Assembly: GCA_017883235.1 (NCBI GenBank)
Contig: JADGNY010000035.1
Coordinates: 1 to 51,641, forward strand
Reading direction: 5' to 3'
DNA length: 51,641 bases
DNA from: Thermoanaerobaculia bacterium
GTDB taxonomy: Bacteria; Acidobacteriota; Thermoanaerobaculia; Gp7-AA8
How positions within the stretch are numbered: position 1 is the first letter of the stretch; each line of letters starts with the position of its first letter. The position numbers and the translations under genes were made by a program. Shown piece by piece: positions 1 through 7,265 of the stretch. The notes under the pieces were generated by a model. The model did not search any database. It was not told the DNA's origin and saw nothing but the letters and a program-made list of their open reading frames with translations.

Positions 1-24
1 GGACGCCTGAGGTGGGCAGAGGCG

Positions 25-825
25 CTACACGAAGCGCGGCTCCCGCTTCTCGAGAAACGCCTTGAGGCCTTCGGGAAAATTCGGGCTGGCGGCGTTGTCG
101 ATCTGGGCCAGGCGCTCGGCCTCGAGCTGATCCGCGAGCGAGCGCGCCCCACTCTGATTCATGAGCGCCTTCATCCGCCCGAGCGCCGAGGCAGGCCCGG
201 CAGCGAGCCGCCCGGCAATCTTCGCGGCCTCCTCCTCCAGGACCTCCGGCGCAACCACCCAGTTGATGAGGCCCCAGCTCTGCGCCGTCGCGGCGTCGAT
301 CTGGGTGGGGAGCATCGCCAGCTCGCAAGCCCGGGCGTACCCCACCTGGCGCGGGAGAAAATAGGTCCCGCCACCGTCCGGCGACAGGCCCAGCTTCACG
401 AATGCCTGCGTGAAGCGTGTTCCCGCCGCGGCCAGCCGCAGATCGCAGGCCAACATCACATTGAAGGCGACGCCGGCGACGGCTCCCTGGACGACGGCCA
501 GGACTGGCTTGGGAATCTCGCGGATCGCCAGGACCATCTGATGGAACGCGGCGAGCGGCGCCTGGAAGTAGGCGGCCCGGTCTTTCCCCTGCTCGACGTC
601 GCTCGACATCTCGCGCACGTCGCCCCCAACCGAGAACACCCGCCCAGCGCCGCGGAGGACCACGGCGCGAACCTCCTCGGAGCGACGGAAGCTCTCGAGC
701 GTTTCGAGGAACTGATTCGCCAGCTCCAGGTCGAACGCGTTCATACGGTCAGCGCGATTGAGCGTGATGTGTCCGATCTTTCCTTCGACGCGCCGGGTCA
801 CTGCCCCCTCGGAAGTCCTTTCCAT
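25..825 (-). CDS. Enoyl-CoA hydratase/isomerase family protein
   Basis: Crotonase-superfamily protein of 266 residues, acting on acyl-CoA thioesters in the cytoplasm (beta-oxidation, or phenylacetate-type degradation). The reading frame is open further upstream, but I chose the ATG at 825 because GGAGAGGAGG lies about 6 bases before it. The oxyanion-hole region GAVAGVAFNVMLACDLRLAA is near residues 114-133. The second acidic position is Asp150 in GLSPDGGGTYFLPR, where true hydratases usually have Glu; Asp here is common in PaaG-like isomerases. The family is certain and the exact substrate unknown. The gene stands alone beside the scrambled region to its right. Confidence 0.88.
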   Translation of the reverse strand: MERTSEGAVTRRVEGKIGHITLNRADRMNAFDLELANQFLETLESFRRSEEVRAVVLRGAGRVFSVGGDVREMSSDVEQGKDRAAYFQAPLAAFHQMVLAIREIPKPVLAVVQGAVAGVAFNVMLACDLRLAAAGTRFTQAFVKLGLSPDGGGTYFLPRQVGYARACELAMLPTQIDAATAQSWGLINWVVAPEVLEEEAAKIAGRLAAGPASALGRMKALMNQSGARSLADQLEAERLAQIDNAASPNFPEGLKAFLEKREPRFV

Positions 826-942
826 GACTGCCTCCTCTCCACGCAAAGGCCCAGAGTAGAGGTGACAGGGCTCTCGCGGCAAGAGCCCGAGGTCAGGCGC
901 CTGGCATGGAATTCGTGTCAGGAGCCAGGAGCCAGTGGGGCC

Positions 943-968
943 GGGCCTTCGTTTTTCGTTTTCAACGC
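943..968. repeat. 26-bp direct repeat, copy A
   Basis: The sequence GGGCCTTCGTTTTTCGTTTT followed by CAACGC is identical at 943-968 and 4057-4082, same strand. Copy A sits at the truncated end of the sensor kinase fragment. Copy B sits just outside the glgP 3' end. The two bracket the integron remnant. Confidence 0.85.
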
Positions 969-1180
969 CGCAGTCTGGCGATCGTTGAACGCGACCGATG
1001 ACGATGCGTTCTCGCCGATGATGCCTGCCAGCGTATCGACGTCGCGCAGCACCTCGCCGCGAAACGTGACGCGGTCGTAGGCGGCAAGCGCGGCCAGAGT
1101 CAGCAGCAGCGCGGCCAGGCTGTCAGCATGAACCCGGTCATGAGCTTGCTGCGGATCGAGAGATCGCGGAACGAGGACAT
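943..1180 (-). pseudogene. Truncated N-terminus of a CHASE8-type sensor histidine kinase
   Basis: Read from the ATG at 1180 on the minus strand: MSSFRDLSIRSKLMTGFMLT, then a hydrophobic helix (LAALLLTLAALAAYDRV) and a segment with TLAGIIGENASSSVAFNDRQ. This is the membrane anchor and start of the periplasmic sensor domain of CHASE8-type hybrid kinases. The frame shifts near 1120-1130 between the start and the helix, and the protein stops at about 75 residues with no HAMP, HisKA or ATPase domain. The break coincides with a 26-bp sequence (943-968) that recurs at 4057-4082. Clearly a remnant; the family call rests on the helix and the IIGENA/FND pattern. Confidence 0.7.
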
Positions 1181-1275
1181 GTGGGGTGTGTGGCGTTAGT
1201 TTATCGGTATCGGGGTCGCGCGGTCTCGCGGTTGCGGGGTCTCGCGGTGGGGTAAGACGAGCCGGGGCCGATGTG

Positions 1276-1298
1276 GCACAGACACTCTTGTCTGTGCC
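1276..1298. repeat. 23-bp palindromic repeat (CACAGAC...GTCTGTG), copy 1
   Basis: GCACAGACACTCTTGTCTGTGCC without its middle five bases is a perfect palindrome (GGCACAGAC / GTCTGTGCC type arms). The same element occurs twice more, at 41735-41757 and 41816-41838. Translated, it gives the string TDKSVCAT, which I recall from many unrelated bacterial genomes, so it is probably a widely dispersed REP-like element. Function unknown. Confidence 0.75.
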
Positions 1299-1332
1299 GG
1301 CTCTCGCCACGACTCCGATCGCGAGCCGTCAT

Positions 1333-1380
1333 CGATTGCCGAATACGCGCGATATCTGGAAGATCAAGCCAGCAATGATC
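1333..1380 (+). pseudogene. glgP 3'-end fragment A (plus orientation)
   Basis: The stretch encodes a run like TRDIWKIKPAMIA, matching the glgP C-terminus ARDIWQIKPAVIG (residues about 811-823 of the intact gene at 4217-6712). Two bases are missing relative to glgP, so the upstream residues fall in another frame. It lies directly against fragment B, which has the opposite orientation, so this is rearranged debris and not a gene. Confidence 0.7.
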
Positions 1381-1381
1381 G

Positions 1382-1450
1382 CGCGCTGCTGCGTTTCGAG
1401 ATACGGGCGAGATCGGAGAGGTGAACGTACTCGTCGCGGCGCTGAGGAAC
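1382..1450 (-). pseudogene. glgP fragment B (minus orientation)
   Basis: About 68 bp that match intact glgP at roughly 4383-4452 (coding for SASDEYVHLADLAPYLETQQ), same strand as the intact gene, with at least two single-base deletions. The opposite strand happens to be open as a 63-codon GTG frame (1421-1612), but the match to antisense glgP argues against a real gene there. Confidence 0.7.
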
Positions 1451-1755
1451 TTTGGCTACCATGTCGCGCACGGCGAAGAAAACTACTCCGTCGCCGACGC
1501 TACGCTCAATACGCTGGAGCGCAACCGACAAGTATTCCGCTATCGCGACGCTGAGGGCCGAATCACGCGTCAGTCGAACCCGAACTGCTTGGGCAACATC
1601 GCCAACATCTGAGCATGGGCGAAACGTCCTCGGTATGACGGACCCGCAGCGTTACGCCGTGGCGCGGCTCGGCAACCGCGTCTACCTCGGTGTGTTCCAT
1701 TCGATCGCCGCGGCAAAATGCCGAAGGTCTCATCTGGACACTGACCCACTGCTGA

Positions 1756-1914
1756 CGCACGATCCAGGAGTTCCTTATGCACTCTGACGTCAAGACGACC
1801 ATAATTTACACGCACGTCCTCGGGCTGGGCGTGTCGAGGGTGGAACGGTGGGCTACGAACGTTCGGCGACCTGTGCAAGGAATGCACTCGTCATCGCCGA
1901 TCTCTCAACCTTGA
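1756..1914 (+). pseudogene. C-terminal remnant of an integron-type tyrosine recombinase
   Basis: From 1756 the plus strand reads RTIQEFLMHSDVKTTIIYTH then VLGLGVSRVER, ending at a TGA at 1912. This matches the C-terminal catalytic segment of integron integrases and related tyrosine recombinases ([23 protein letters not shown] type): the His of the LLGH box is His at 1780, and the nucleophilic Tyr is at 1807. Just upstream (about 1731-1755) there are traces such as HL and TD in shifted frames, so only about 30 recognisable residues survive. It reads toward the attC-flanked genes on its right, as in integrons whose integrase has the same direction as the cassettes. Inactive for certain. The integron assignment is supported by the attC at 2846-2944; a generic phage integrase is the alternative. 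Confidence 0.72.
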
Positions 1915-2800
1915 CGTGGCTGTATCCACAGTTATCTAGTGTCGCTCGGATCAACCGACTGTCGGCAGAGCAACCTGCAATCACCTTAACGATCGGCATT
2001 CGCGTGTCATCGGGGTTAGCACTGCGTACGGGAATTTCGATGTACGGCCGACCATCGGATCGAACTCCGACCCGCTCCTTCTCGTGAGGATCGTCACCCA
2101 AGAGAAACACCGTGCGCCATTCCCGCTCAACGCTCCAACTCTCATCCTTTAGAGAAATCGAGTGATGCATGAGATGCGAACAGAGCTTGACTGCTAGCAC
2201 CTGAACGAGGACGTCGTGAATGTCATACCCGAAACGGTTTATATATGGAACCAGAACGGTCCTCGTCGCGGTAATCAAGGCTCGAAGCAGCTCAGCCTGT
2301 TCGCCAAGCGTATACGTGACTTTAGCGATGTGGTAGCTTGCGTCTTCCGAGCTATCTGGACCCATACGTTTAGTATCGAATACGACTGCCACTCCGTCAC
2401 CAGTGGTGCCATACCGATTCCACAACTTGGCTGAATCCTGAAGTACGCTAAACGACGATACAAAGTATTGAATCGCGTTGTCAGCGTGATAGTTTAAGTT
2501 GAACCGGCAGAAGTCGAAAAAGTCCGACGCGCTGTCATGTCGCTGCATGTCCTGTTCCAGAAGATCATTCGTGATCGTACGACCGTGGCGCATTTCCGTT
2601 GAGTCGTTCAGATAACGGAAATGCGACATTCGAAAGTTGCCAGCCCCCAAAATTGCCGCTAGCGACTCAATAGACGTATAGTGCACAATTTCAGGCGGAT
2701 GTCGCCAATACCTCTCGAAGAGCGGTCCAAGCAACAGTGCATCAAGCTGTTGAACTAACGTTGGAATCTGAGGTATCGCCTCACGTCTCGCGAACGGCAC
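1853..2800 (-). CDS. DUF2971 family protein, probable integron cassette gene
   Basis: Family hallmarks are an early HYTSIESLAAIL segment, then FRMSHFRYLNDSTEM, then KLWNRYGTTGDGVAVVFD and a later ESWSVEREWR. The molecular function of DUF2971 proteins is not established. No ATG exists before the family region. The frame is open to a TTG at 2902, but that start would lie inside the attC loop, so I chose the GTG at 2800 (about 315 residues); neither has a clear ribosome binding site. The gene runs opposite to the usual cassette direction, with its stop at 1853 beside a GGTGGGC sequence (1846-1852) that could be the degenerate left cassette boundary. Codon use is less GC-rich than neighbours, consistent with transfer. 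Confidence 0.72.
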   Translation of the reverse strand: MPFARREAIPQIPTLVQQLDALLLGPLFERYWRHPPEIVHYTSIESLAAILGAGNFRMSHFRYLNDSTEMRHGRTITNDLLEQDMQRHDSASDFFDFCRFNLNYHADNAIQYFVSSFSVLQDSAKLWNRYGTTGDGVAVVFDTKRMGPDSSEDASYHIAKVTYTLGEQAELLRALITATRTVLVPYINRFGYDIHDVLVQVLAVKLCSHLMHHSISLKDESWSVEREWRTVFLLGDDPHEKERVGVRSDGRPYIEIPVRSANPDDTRMPIVKVIAGCSADSRLIRATLDNCGYSHVKVERSAMTSAFLAQVAERS

Positions 2801-2845
2801 GGTGTCAGTGTAGCAGCTAATGTTCCATGAGCGCTTGAGCACGCG

Positions 2846-2944
2846 GCCCAACTCTTCGCTCGAGCGGACTTCGGCCCGCAGCTCTGGTAGGCTGCCCTGC
2901 AAGAGCTGCGGCGGGCCGAAGCCGCTCAGCTTTAACCGTTAGCC
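2846..2944 (+). other. Candidate integron attC recombination site
   Basis: The left end is GCCCAAC (2846-2852), a perfect RYYYAAC core. The right end is GTTAGCC (2938-2944), one mismatch from GTTRRRY. Between them are long imperfect arms: AGCGGACTTCGGCCC-GCAGCTCT (2863-2885) pairs with 2902-2926, with one extra A (2868) in the left arm and a three-base bulge in the right arm. Unpaired spacers of 10 and 11 bases separate the arms from the cores. An extra base in the left arm is the known polarity signal of attC sites, and it makes the plus strand the top strand. The next element boundary (GGCTAAC at 3979) is the exact complement of GTTAGCC, as expected for one excisable cassette. Confidence 0.8.
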
Positions 2945-2989
2945 AGACTTGCCGCGGCGGCCCAAGGAGCTTATCTTCACGCTAAACGT

Positions 2990-3973
2990 ATGAGCCAGCG
3001 CCCTACTCTCGTCACGCTTGCACTCCTTCTCATGCTCATCGCTGGTAACGCCCGCGCCCAATCAAGTCGTGAGCGCAACTTTCAGACCTGTTTGTCAGGC
3101 AGGTACCCGGCTCTCTGCAATCGGACACTCCTCACACCAGAACAGGCCAAGCAGGCAACTCTCGCGGAAAAGCGCGAGAACCTGAAGACTTGCATGACCG
3201 GCCGATATCCAAGTTTGTGCGATCACGACCGACTTGCCGAAGATGAGAGAGCGGCAGTTGCCGCCGCAGAGCACCGCGAAAACGTTCGGACCTGTTTAAC
3301 CGGCAAATATCCGGCTCTTTGCAACCACTCGCTACTCACACCTGAGGAGCGCCCTCGGGTGCAAGCCGCTGAATCAGCCGAGAATTTGCGGATCTGTCTT
3401 GATGGTCGATTCCCTGGTTTATGCAACCGGTCACTTCTCTCAAACGACCAAGAGGAGATGGTAGTTGCTGCCGAAGCACGAGCTGCGCCGGCGCGCCGAA
3501 AACTGGAGGCCGCGGTTGCAGCCCGTCGCTCCTCAGGTGACTGCGACTCTCATTCCATCGAGGCAATCGAAGGCGACGGTAAGATCATCAAACTCGACGA
3601 CGGTTCCATGTGGGAAGTAGACGACGTCGATACCGTCACAACGTCCATCTGGCTGGCGGCCTCGGAGGCGGTTGTCTGCCGCGGCAGAATGATCAACTCA
3701 GACGATGACGAGAGCGTTGGAGTAACTCCGGTTGGTCGCGTTGGGTCAGCCACCAAGACATCCAGTAGCCGGCCAAGCTACGTCGTTCAGGCTGCGGCCA
3801 ACGACGAAACCTTTGTCATTAACGATGAGATTTTTAAAGCGAAAACCTACTGCTTCAACTTCGAAAAGGGCGATCGCGTTATTTTCGTCTCAGGCTCGCC
3901 AAATGGCAGCTGCTCCTCAGCACAGTTGCTCAACCTTCGCACCGAGAAGATGTGCAGCGTTTGGTGCGAGTAA
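2990..3973 (+). CDS. Secreted Cys-repeat protein, second integron cassette gene
   Basis: 327 residues with a clear Sec signal peptide (LALLLMLIAGNARA, cleavage near residue 23). The mature protein begins with four repeats of about 35 residues, each with a pair of cysteines spaced as TCL-x-GRYP-x-LCN and ending LLTPEE or similar (residues about 31-165). Then come a basic, Ala-rich linker and a beta-rich C-terminal part with IKLDDGSMWEVDDVDTV (about residues 196-212) and several further cysteines up to the last CSVWCE. I do not recognise a named family. The paired cysteines in an exported protein suggest disulfides. It sits between a full attC and a half attC, so it is the natural cargo of a cassette in the normal orientation. 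Confidence 0.85.
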   Translation: MSQRPTLVTLALLLMLIAGNARAQSSRERNFQTCLSGRYPALCNRTLLTPEQAKQATLAEKRENLKTCMTGRYPSLCDHDRLAEDERAAVAAAEHRENVRTCLTGKYPALCNHSLLTPEERPRVQAAESAENLRICLDGRFPGLCNRSLLSNDQEEMVVAAEARAAPARRKLEAAVAARRSSGDCDSHSIEAIEGDGKIIKLDDGSMWEVDDVDTVTTSIWLAASEAVVCRGRMINSDDDESVGVTPVGRVGSATKTSSSRPSYVVQAAANDETFVINDEIFKAKTYCFNFEKGDRVIFVSGSPNGSCSSAQLLNLRTEKMCSVWCE

Positions 3974-3978
3974 CCCCT

Positions 3979-4010
3979 GGCTAACTCTGCGCTGAACCGG
4001 ACTTGGAGCC
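3979..4010 (+). other. Truncated attC site (left half only)
   Basis: GGCTAAC at 3979-3985 starts a sequence (AACTCTGCGCTGAACCGGAC) that closely parallels the left half of the attC at 2846 (AACTCTTCGCTCGAGCGGAC). The core is the exact reverse complement of GTTAGCC at 2938-2944, as expected at the two ends of one cassette. No right arm or GTT core follows, so the site was cut off near 4010, where the array ends. Confidence 0.72.
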
Positions 4011-4056
4011 GCATGTTGCTGAGTCCCGAGTGCGATACAGGAGAGCGAGTGAGGCT

Positions 4057-4082
4057 GGGCCTTCGTTTTTCGTTTTCAACGC
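4057..4082. repeat. 26-bp direct repeat, copy B
   Basis: Identical to 943-968. It lies in the 243-bp gap (3974-4216) between the cassette gene and glgP. Apart from the half attC and this repeat I see nothing else in that gap. Confidence 0.85.
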
Positions 4083-4216
4083 GGTCGCTCCACAGTTGGT
4101 AGCGCCATCATCCATTCCGAGTTCGTAGGTCGATTTTCTCTACCCGGCGCGGATTCCTCGGTGATGGCGTTCAGTCCGAGGGATCCTCGGTCGCGTTGCA
4201 GTGCGGCGGCTTCGAA

Positions 4217-6712
4217 TTAATCCAACGCCGCGTGCGCGAAGCTCCCAATCACGGCCGGCTTGATCTGCCAGATATCCCGCGCGTACTCGGCGATCGTGCG
4301 ATCCGAGGAGAATTTCCCCATTCGGGCGATATTCAGCAGCGACTTGCGGCTCCACTGGCCGCGGTCGAGCCACGCCTCGTCGACGCGCTGCTGCGTTTCG
4401 AGATAGGGGGCGAGATCGGCGAGGTGGACGTACTCGTCGCTGGCGCTGAGGAGCTTGGAGACGATGGGGCGGAAGATGTCTTTGTCGCCTCGGGAGAAAT
4501 GGCCCGCGGCGATGGTGTCGACGACACGGCGAACGTTGCGGCTCGCGCCCATGTAGTGCTCGGGGTGATAGCCGGTCCGGATCAGTGACGACACTTCCTC
4601 GGCGCGCAGGCCGAAGATGAAAATGTTCTCCTCGCCTACCTCGTCACGGATCTCGATGTTCGCTCCGTCGAGCGTTCCGATCGTCAGCGCGCCGTTGAGT
4701 GCCAGCTTCATGTTGCCGGTTCCTGACGCTTCTTTCCCGGCCGTGGAGATCTGCTCGCTCAATTCCGCCGCCGGGATGATTGCCTCGGCCAGCGTGACGC
4801 GGTAGTCGGGGAGGAAGACCACGCGGATCCAGTCGCGCGTGCGCGGGTCGGCATTCACCACCTCGCCGACCGAGTGAATCAATTTGATGATCAGCTTGGC
4901 CATGAAGTAGCCGGGAGCGGCTTTGCCGGCGAAGTAGAACGTGCGCGGCACCAGCGGCTCCTTCTGATCCTCGGCGAGCTGCCAGTAGCGGTCGACGACG
5001 TGGAGGATGTTGAGCAACTGCCGCTTGTACTCGTGCATCCGCTTCACCTGCACGTCGAACATCGAGTTTGGATCGACGATGACGCCGGTCAGCTCCTTCG
5101 TCAACTGCGCGAGCGCCAGCTTGTTGCGGCTCTTCACGGCATGGAGCCGGTCGAGCAGTCCGGCATCGTCGGCAAACAGCTCCAGGCGCCGCAGCTCGTC
5201 GAGGTTACGGATCCAGCCGTCTCCGATGGCCCGCGTGATGAGCGACGCCAGCGGACGATTGGCTTGCAGCAGCCAGCGGCGCGGCGTTACGCCGTTGGTC
5301 TTGTTGTTGAAACGCTCCGGGTAGAGCTTGTAAAACTCCGGCGCCAGCGTCGTCCGCACCAGCTCCGAATGCAGCGCGGCCACTCCGTTTATGGAGTGGC
5401 TGCCGGCCATGGCCAGGTTTCCCATCCGTACATTGCGCCGGTCGCTGTCGTCGATGAGCGAGACCCTCTTCTGCATGGCCGCGTCGCCTGGAAAGCGCCG
5501 TTCGACCTCGGCGACCAGCCGCCGGTTGATCTCCTGCATGATCTGCAGGTGGCGCGGCAGCAGCCGCCCGAGCAAATCGAACGGCCATTTCTCGAGCGCC
5601 TCCGGCAGCAGCGTGTGGTTGGTATAGCCGCACGTGGCTACCGTGAGGGCCCAGGCCTGCTCCCACGGAAGGCCGTAGTCGTCGATGAACATCCGCATCA
5701 GCTCCACCACGGTGAGCGCAGGGTGCGTGTCGTTCAGTTGGATGGCGACCTTCGACGGGAACTCATCGAACGAGTCATGCGTCTCGCGATAACGCTTCAT
5801 GATGTCGCGCACCGAACACGCCACCAGGAAGTACTCCTGCAACAGACGCAGCTCCCGCCCCCGGTCGACCAGGTCGGAGGGATAGAGGATCTTCGAGATG
5901 GCCTCGGTGTTGATCTTGTGCTGCACGGCGGCGATGTAGTCGCCCGAGTTGAAGATGCCGATGTCGAACTCGTCGGACGAGCGCGCGGTGTAGAGCCGCA
6001 GCACATTCACAGTCTGCCCGCCGTAGCCGACGATCGGCATGTCATGCGGCACGCCGACGATGATCTTGTAGTCGACCCACGACGGCTTGTAGACGCCGTC
6101 GACGGTGGTGTGGGCGATGGCGCCGTAGACCGGGACGGAGATGGCGTCGTCGGCACGGTCGACGAGCCAGGGAGATCCCTCCTCGTCGAGCCAGTGATCG
6201 GGCTTTTCATGCTGGTAGCCGTTGACGAAGGTCTGGCGAAAGAGGCCGAACTCATAGTTGATGCCGTAACCGAAGCCGGGGAGGTTCTGCGATGCCAGGG
6301 AGTCGAGGAAGCAGGCCGCCAGGCGGCCGAGGCCGCCGTTGCCGAGGGCGGCATCGTGCTCGAGAGAGCGAAGCTCCTCCAGATCGGCGCCGAGCTCGGC
6401 GATGATCGACTTGGCCTCGTCGTACAGCTCGAGGTTGGTCAGATTGTTCCCGAGGGCCCGGCCCATGAGGAACTCCATCGAAAGGTAATAGAGCCGCTTG
6501 GAGTCCTGATCGCGATACCGCCGCTCCGTCTCCCGCATGGCATCGAGCATCGGCCGGCGGACGGCGATCGAGAGCGCGTGCAGCCGCTCCCGCATCGACG
6601 CCTCCTGCCAGACCTTCCCCCGCGCAAAGCGGAGAAAGGCCTCGATGCCTTCACGAAGGTGCACGAAACCGCGGGAGATGCTGCTTTCGGATGGGGAAGC
6701 TACCGGGCGCAT
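4217..6712 (-). CDS. glgP: Glycogen/starch/alpha-glucan phosphorylase
   Basis: 831 residues, full length for the family (E. coli enzyme about 815). It releases glucose-1-phosphate from alpha-1,4-glucan by phosphorolysis with pyridoxal phosphate in the cytoplasm. The PLP-binding Lys is Lys669 in EASGTGNMKLALNG. Other signatures are YYLSMEFLMGRALGNNL near residue 77, LNDTHPAL in the middle, and the terminal DIWQIKPA. The start is the first ATG (6712); no strong ribosome binding site is seen. Its 3' end has been copied and broken at 1333-1450. It appears monocistronic, with a palindrome-rich 550-bp gap upstream. Confidence 0.95.
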   Translation of the reverse strand: MRPVASPSESSISRGFVHLREGIEAFLRFARGKVWQEASMRERLHALSIAVRRPMLDAMRETERRYRDQDSKRLYYLSMEFLMGRALGNNLTNLELYDEAKSIIAELGADLEELRSLEHDAALGNGGLGRLAACFLDSLASQNLPGFGYGINYEFGLFRQTFVNGYQHEKPDHWLDEEGSPWLVDRADDAISVPVYGAIAHTTVDGVYKPSWVDYKIIVGVPHDMPIVGYGGQTVNVLRLYTARSSDEFDIGIFNSGDYIAAVQHKINTEAISKILYPSDLVDRGRELRLLQEYFLVACSVRDIMKRYRETHDSFDEFPSKVAIQLNDTHPALTVVELMRMFIDDYGLPWEQAWALTVATCGYTNHTLLPEALEKWPFDLLGRLLPRHLQIMQEINRRLVAEVERRFPGDAAMQKRVSLIDDSDRRNVRMGNLAMAGSHSINGVAALHSELVRTTLAPEFYKLYPERFNNKTNGVTPRRWLLQANRPLASLITRAIGDGWIRNLDELRRLELFADDAGLLDRLHAVKSRNKLALAQLTKELTGVIVDPNSMFDVQVKRMHEYKRQLLNILHVVDRYWQLAEDQKEPLVPRTFYFAGKAAPGYFMAKLIIKLIHSVGEVVNADPRTRDWIRVVFLPDYRVTLAEAIIPAAELSEQISTAGKEASGTGNMKLALNGALTIGTLDGANIEIRDEVGEENIFIFGLRAEEVSSLIRTGYHPEHYMGASRNVRRVVDTIAAGHFSRGDKDIFRPIVSKLLSASDEYVHLADLAPYLETQQRVDEAWLDRGQWSRKSLLNIARMGKFSSDRTIAEYARDIWQIKPAVIGSFAHAALD

Positions 6713-6719
6713 GGGTCAT

Positions 6720-7265
6720 TATGGCGCTTCGCGCGTTGTCTGCGCTGGTCTGCGCTTCGCGCGTTGTCTGCGGCTTCACCGCGTTGTCAGTTGTCTGCGC
6801 TGCGGCGCGTGGTCTTCTTGACCTCCTGTCCGGATTCAACCAACCACTTGAACCGATTAGCCAGCATTTCTCACAGTATTGCTTCGCTTCTCGCCACGCC
6901 CTTTCGTCGAGAGTCCTTCTCCCCGCGCGGTTTTTTTGCGGGGGGAGAAGGTGCCGACAGGCGGATGAGGGGGGCGTATACGCTATATGCACGATGTACC
7001 GACGCTGGTACGAAAGCGATTGAAGCGTCGCGTTACGTCCACGTGAAACGCCCCCTCATCCGCCTTCGGCACCTTCTCCCCCGCAAGAAACCGCGGGGGA
7101 GAAGGGCTCTCGACGGGGTACAGGGTGCCGACGATTCCAGTGAGAGTCTGAGAAATGCCGGGGGTTAGCCGCCAAAGACTGGCAAACTTGAATAATGACC
7201 ACGCGCGCCGCAGCGCAGACAACCAACAACGCGGCGGAGCCGCAGACAACGCGCTTCGCGCAGTT
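6720..7265. repeat. Nested inverted-repeat block
   Basis: Fills the gap between glgP and the S9 peptidase. The outer arms (about 6722-6815 and 7196-7263) are made of GCGCGTTGTCTGCG-type units and are reverse complements. The inner arms (about 6908-6976 and 7050-7118) carry CTTCTCCCC, GCGG, GGTGCCGA and GGCGGATGAGGGG and their complements. The core 6977-7049 holds no gene that I can see. Both arm types are of the kind scattered through intergenic DNA of such genomes. Function unknown; on either strand the transcript would fold into one very large hairpin, lying between two minus-strand genes. Confidence 0.75.

Noticed and set aside
1421-1612. 63-codon GTG frame as a small gene
   Set aside because: Its first 30 bases are antisense glgP sequence from a rearranged fragment, and no function is recognisable.
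4874-7168. 764-codon open frame on the plus strand
   Set aside because: It is antisense to glgP and runs into the palindrome; GC-rich codon bias in the real gene keeps the opposite frame open. No family features.
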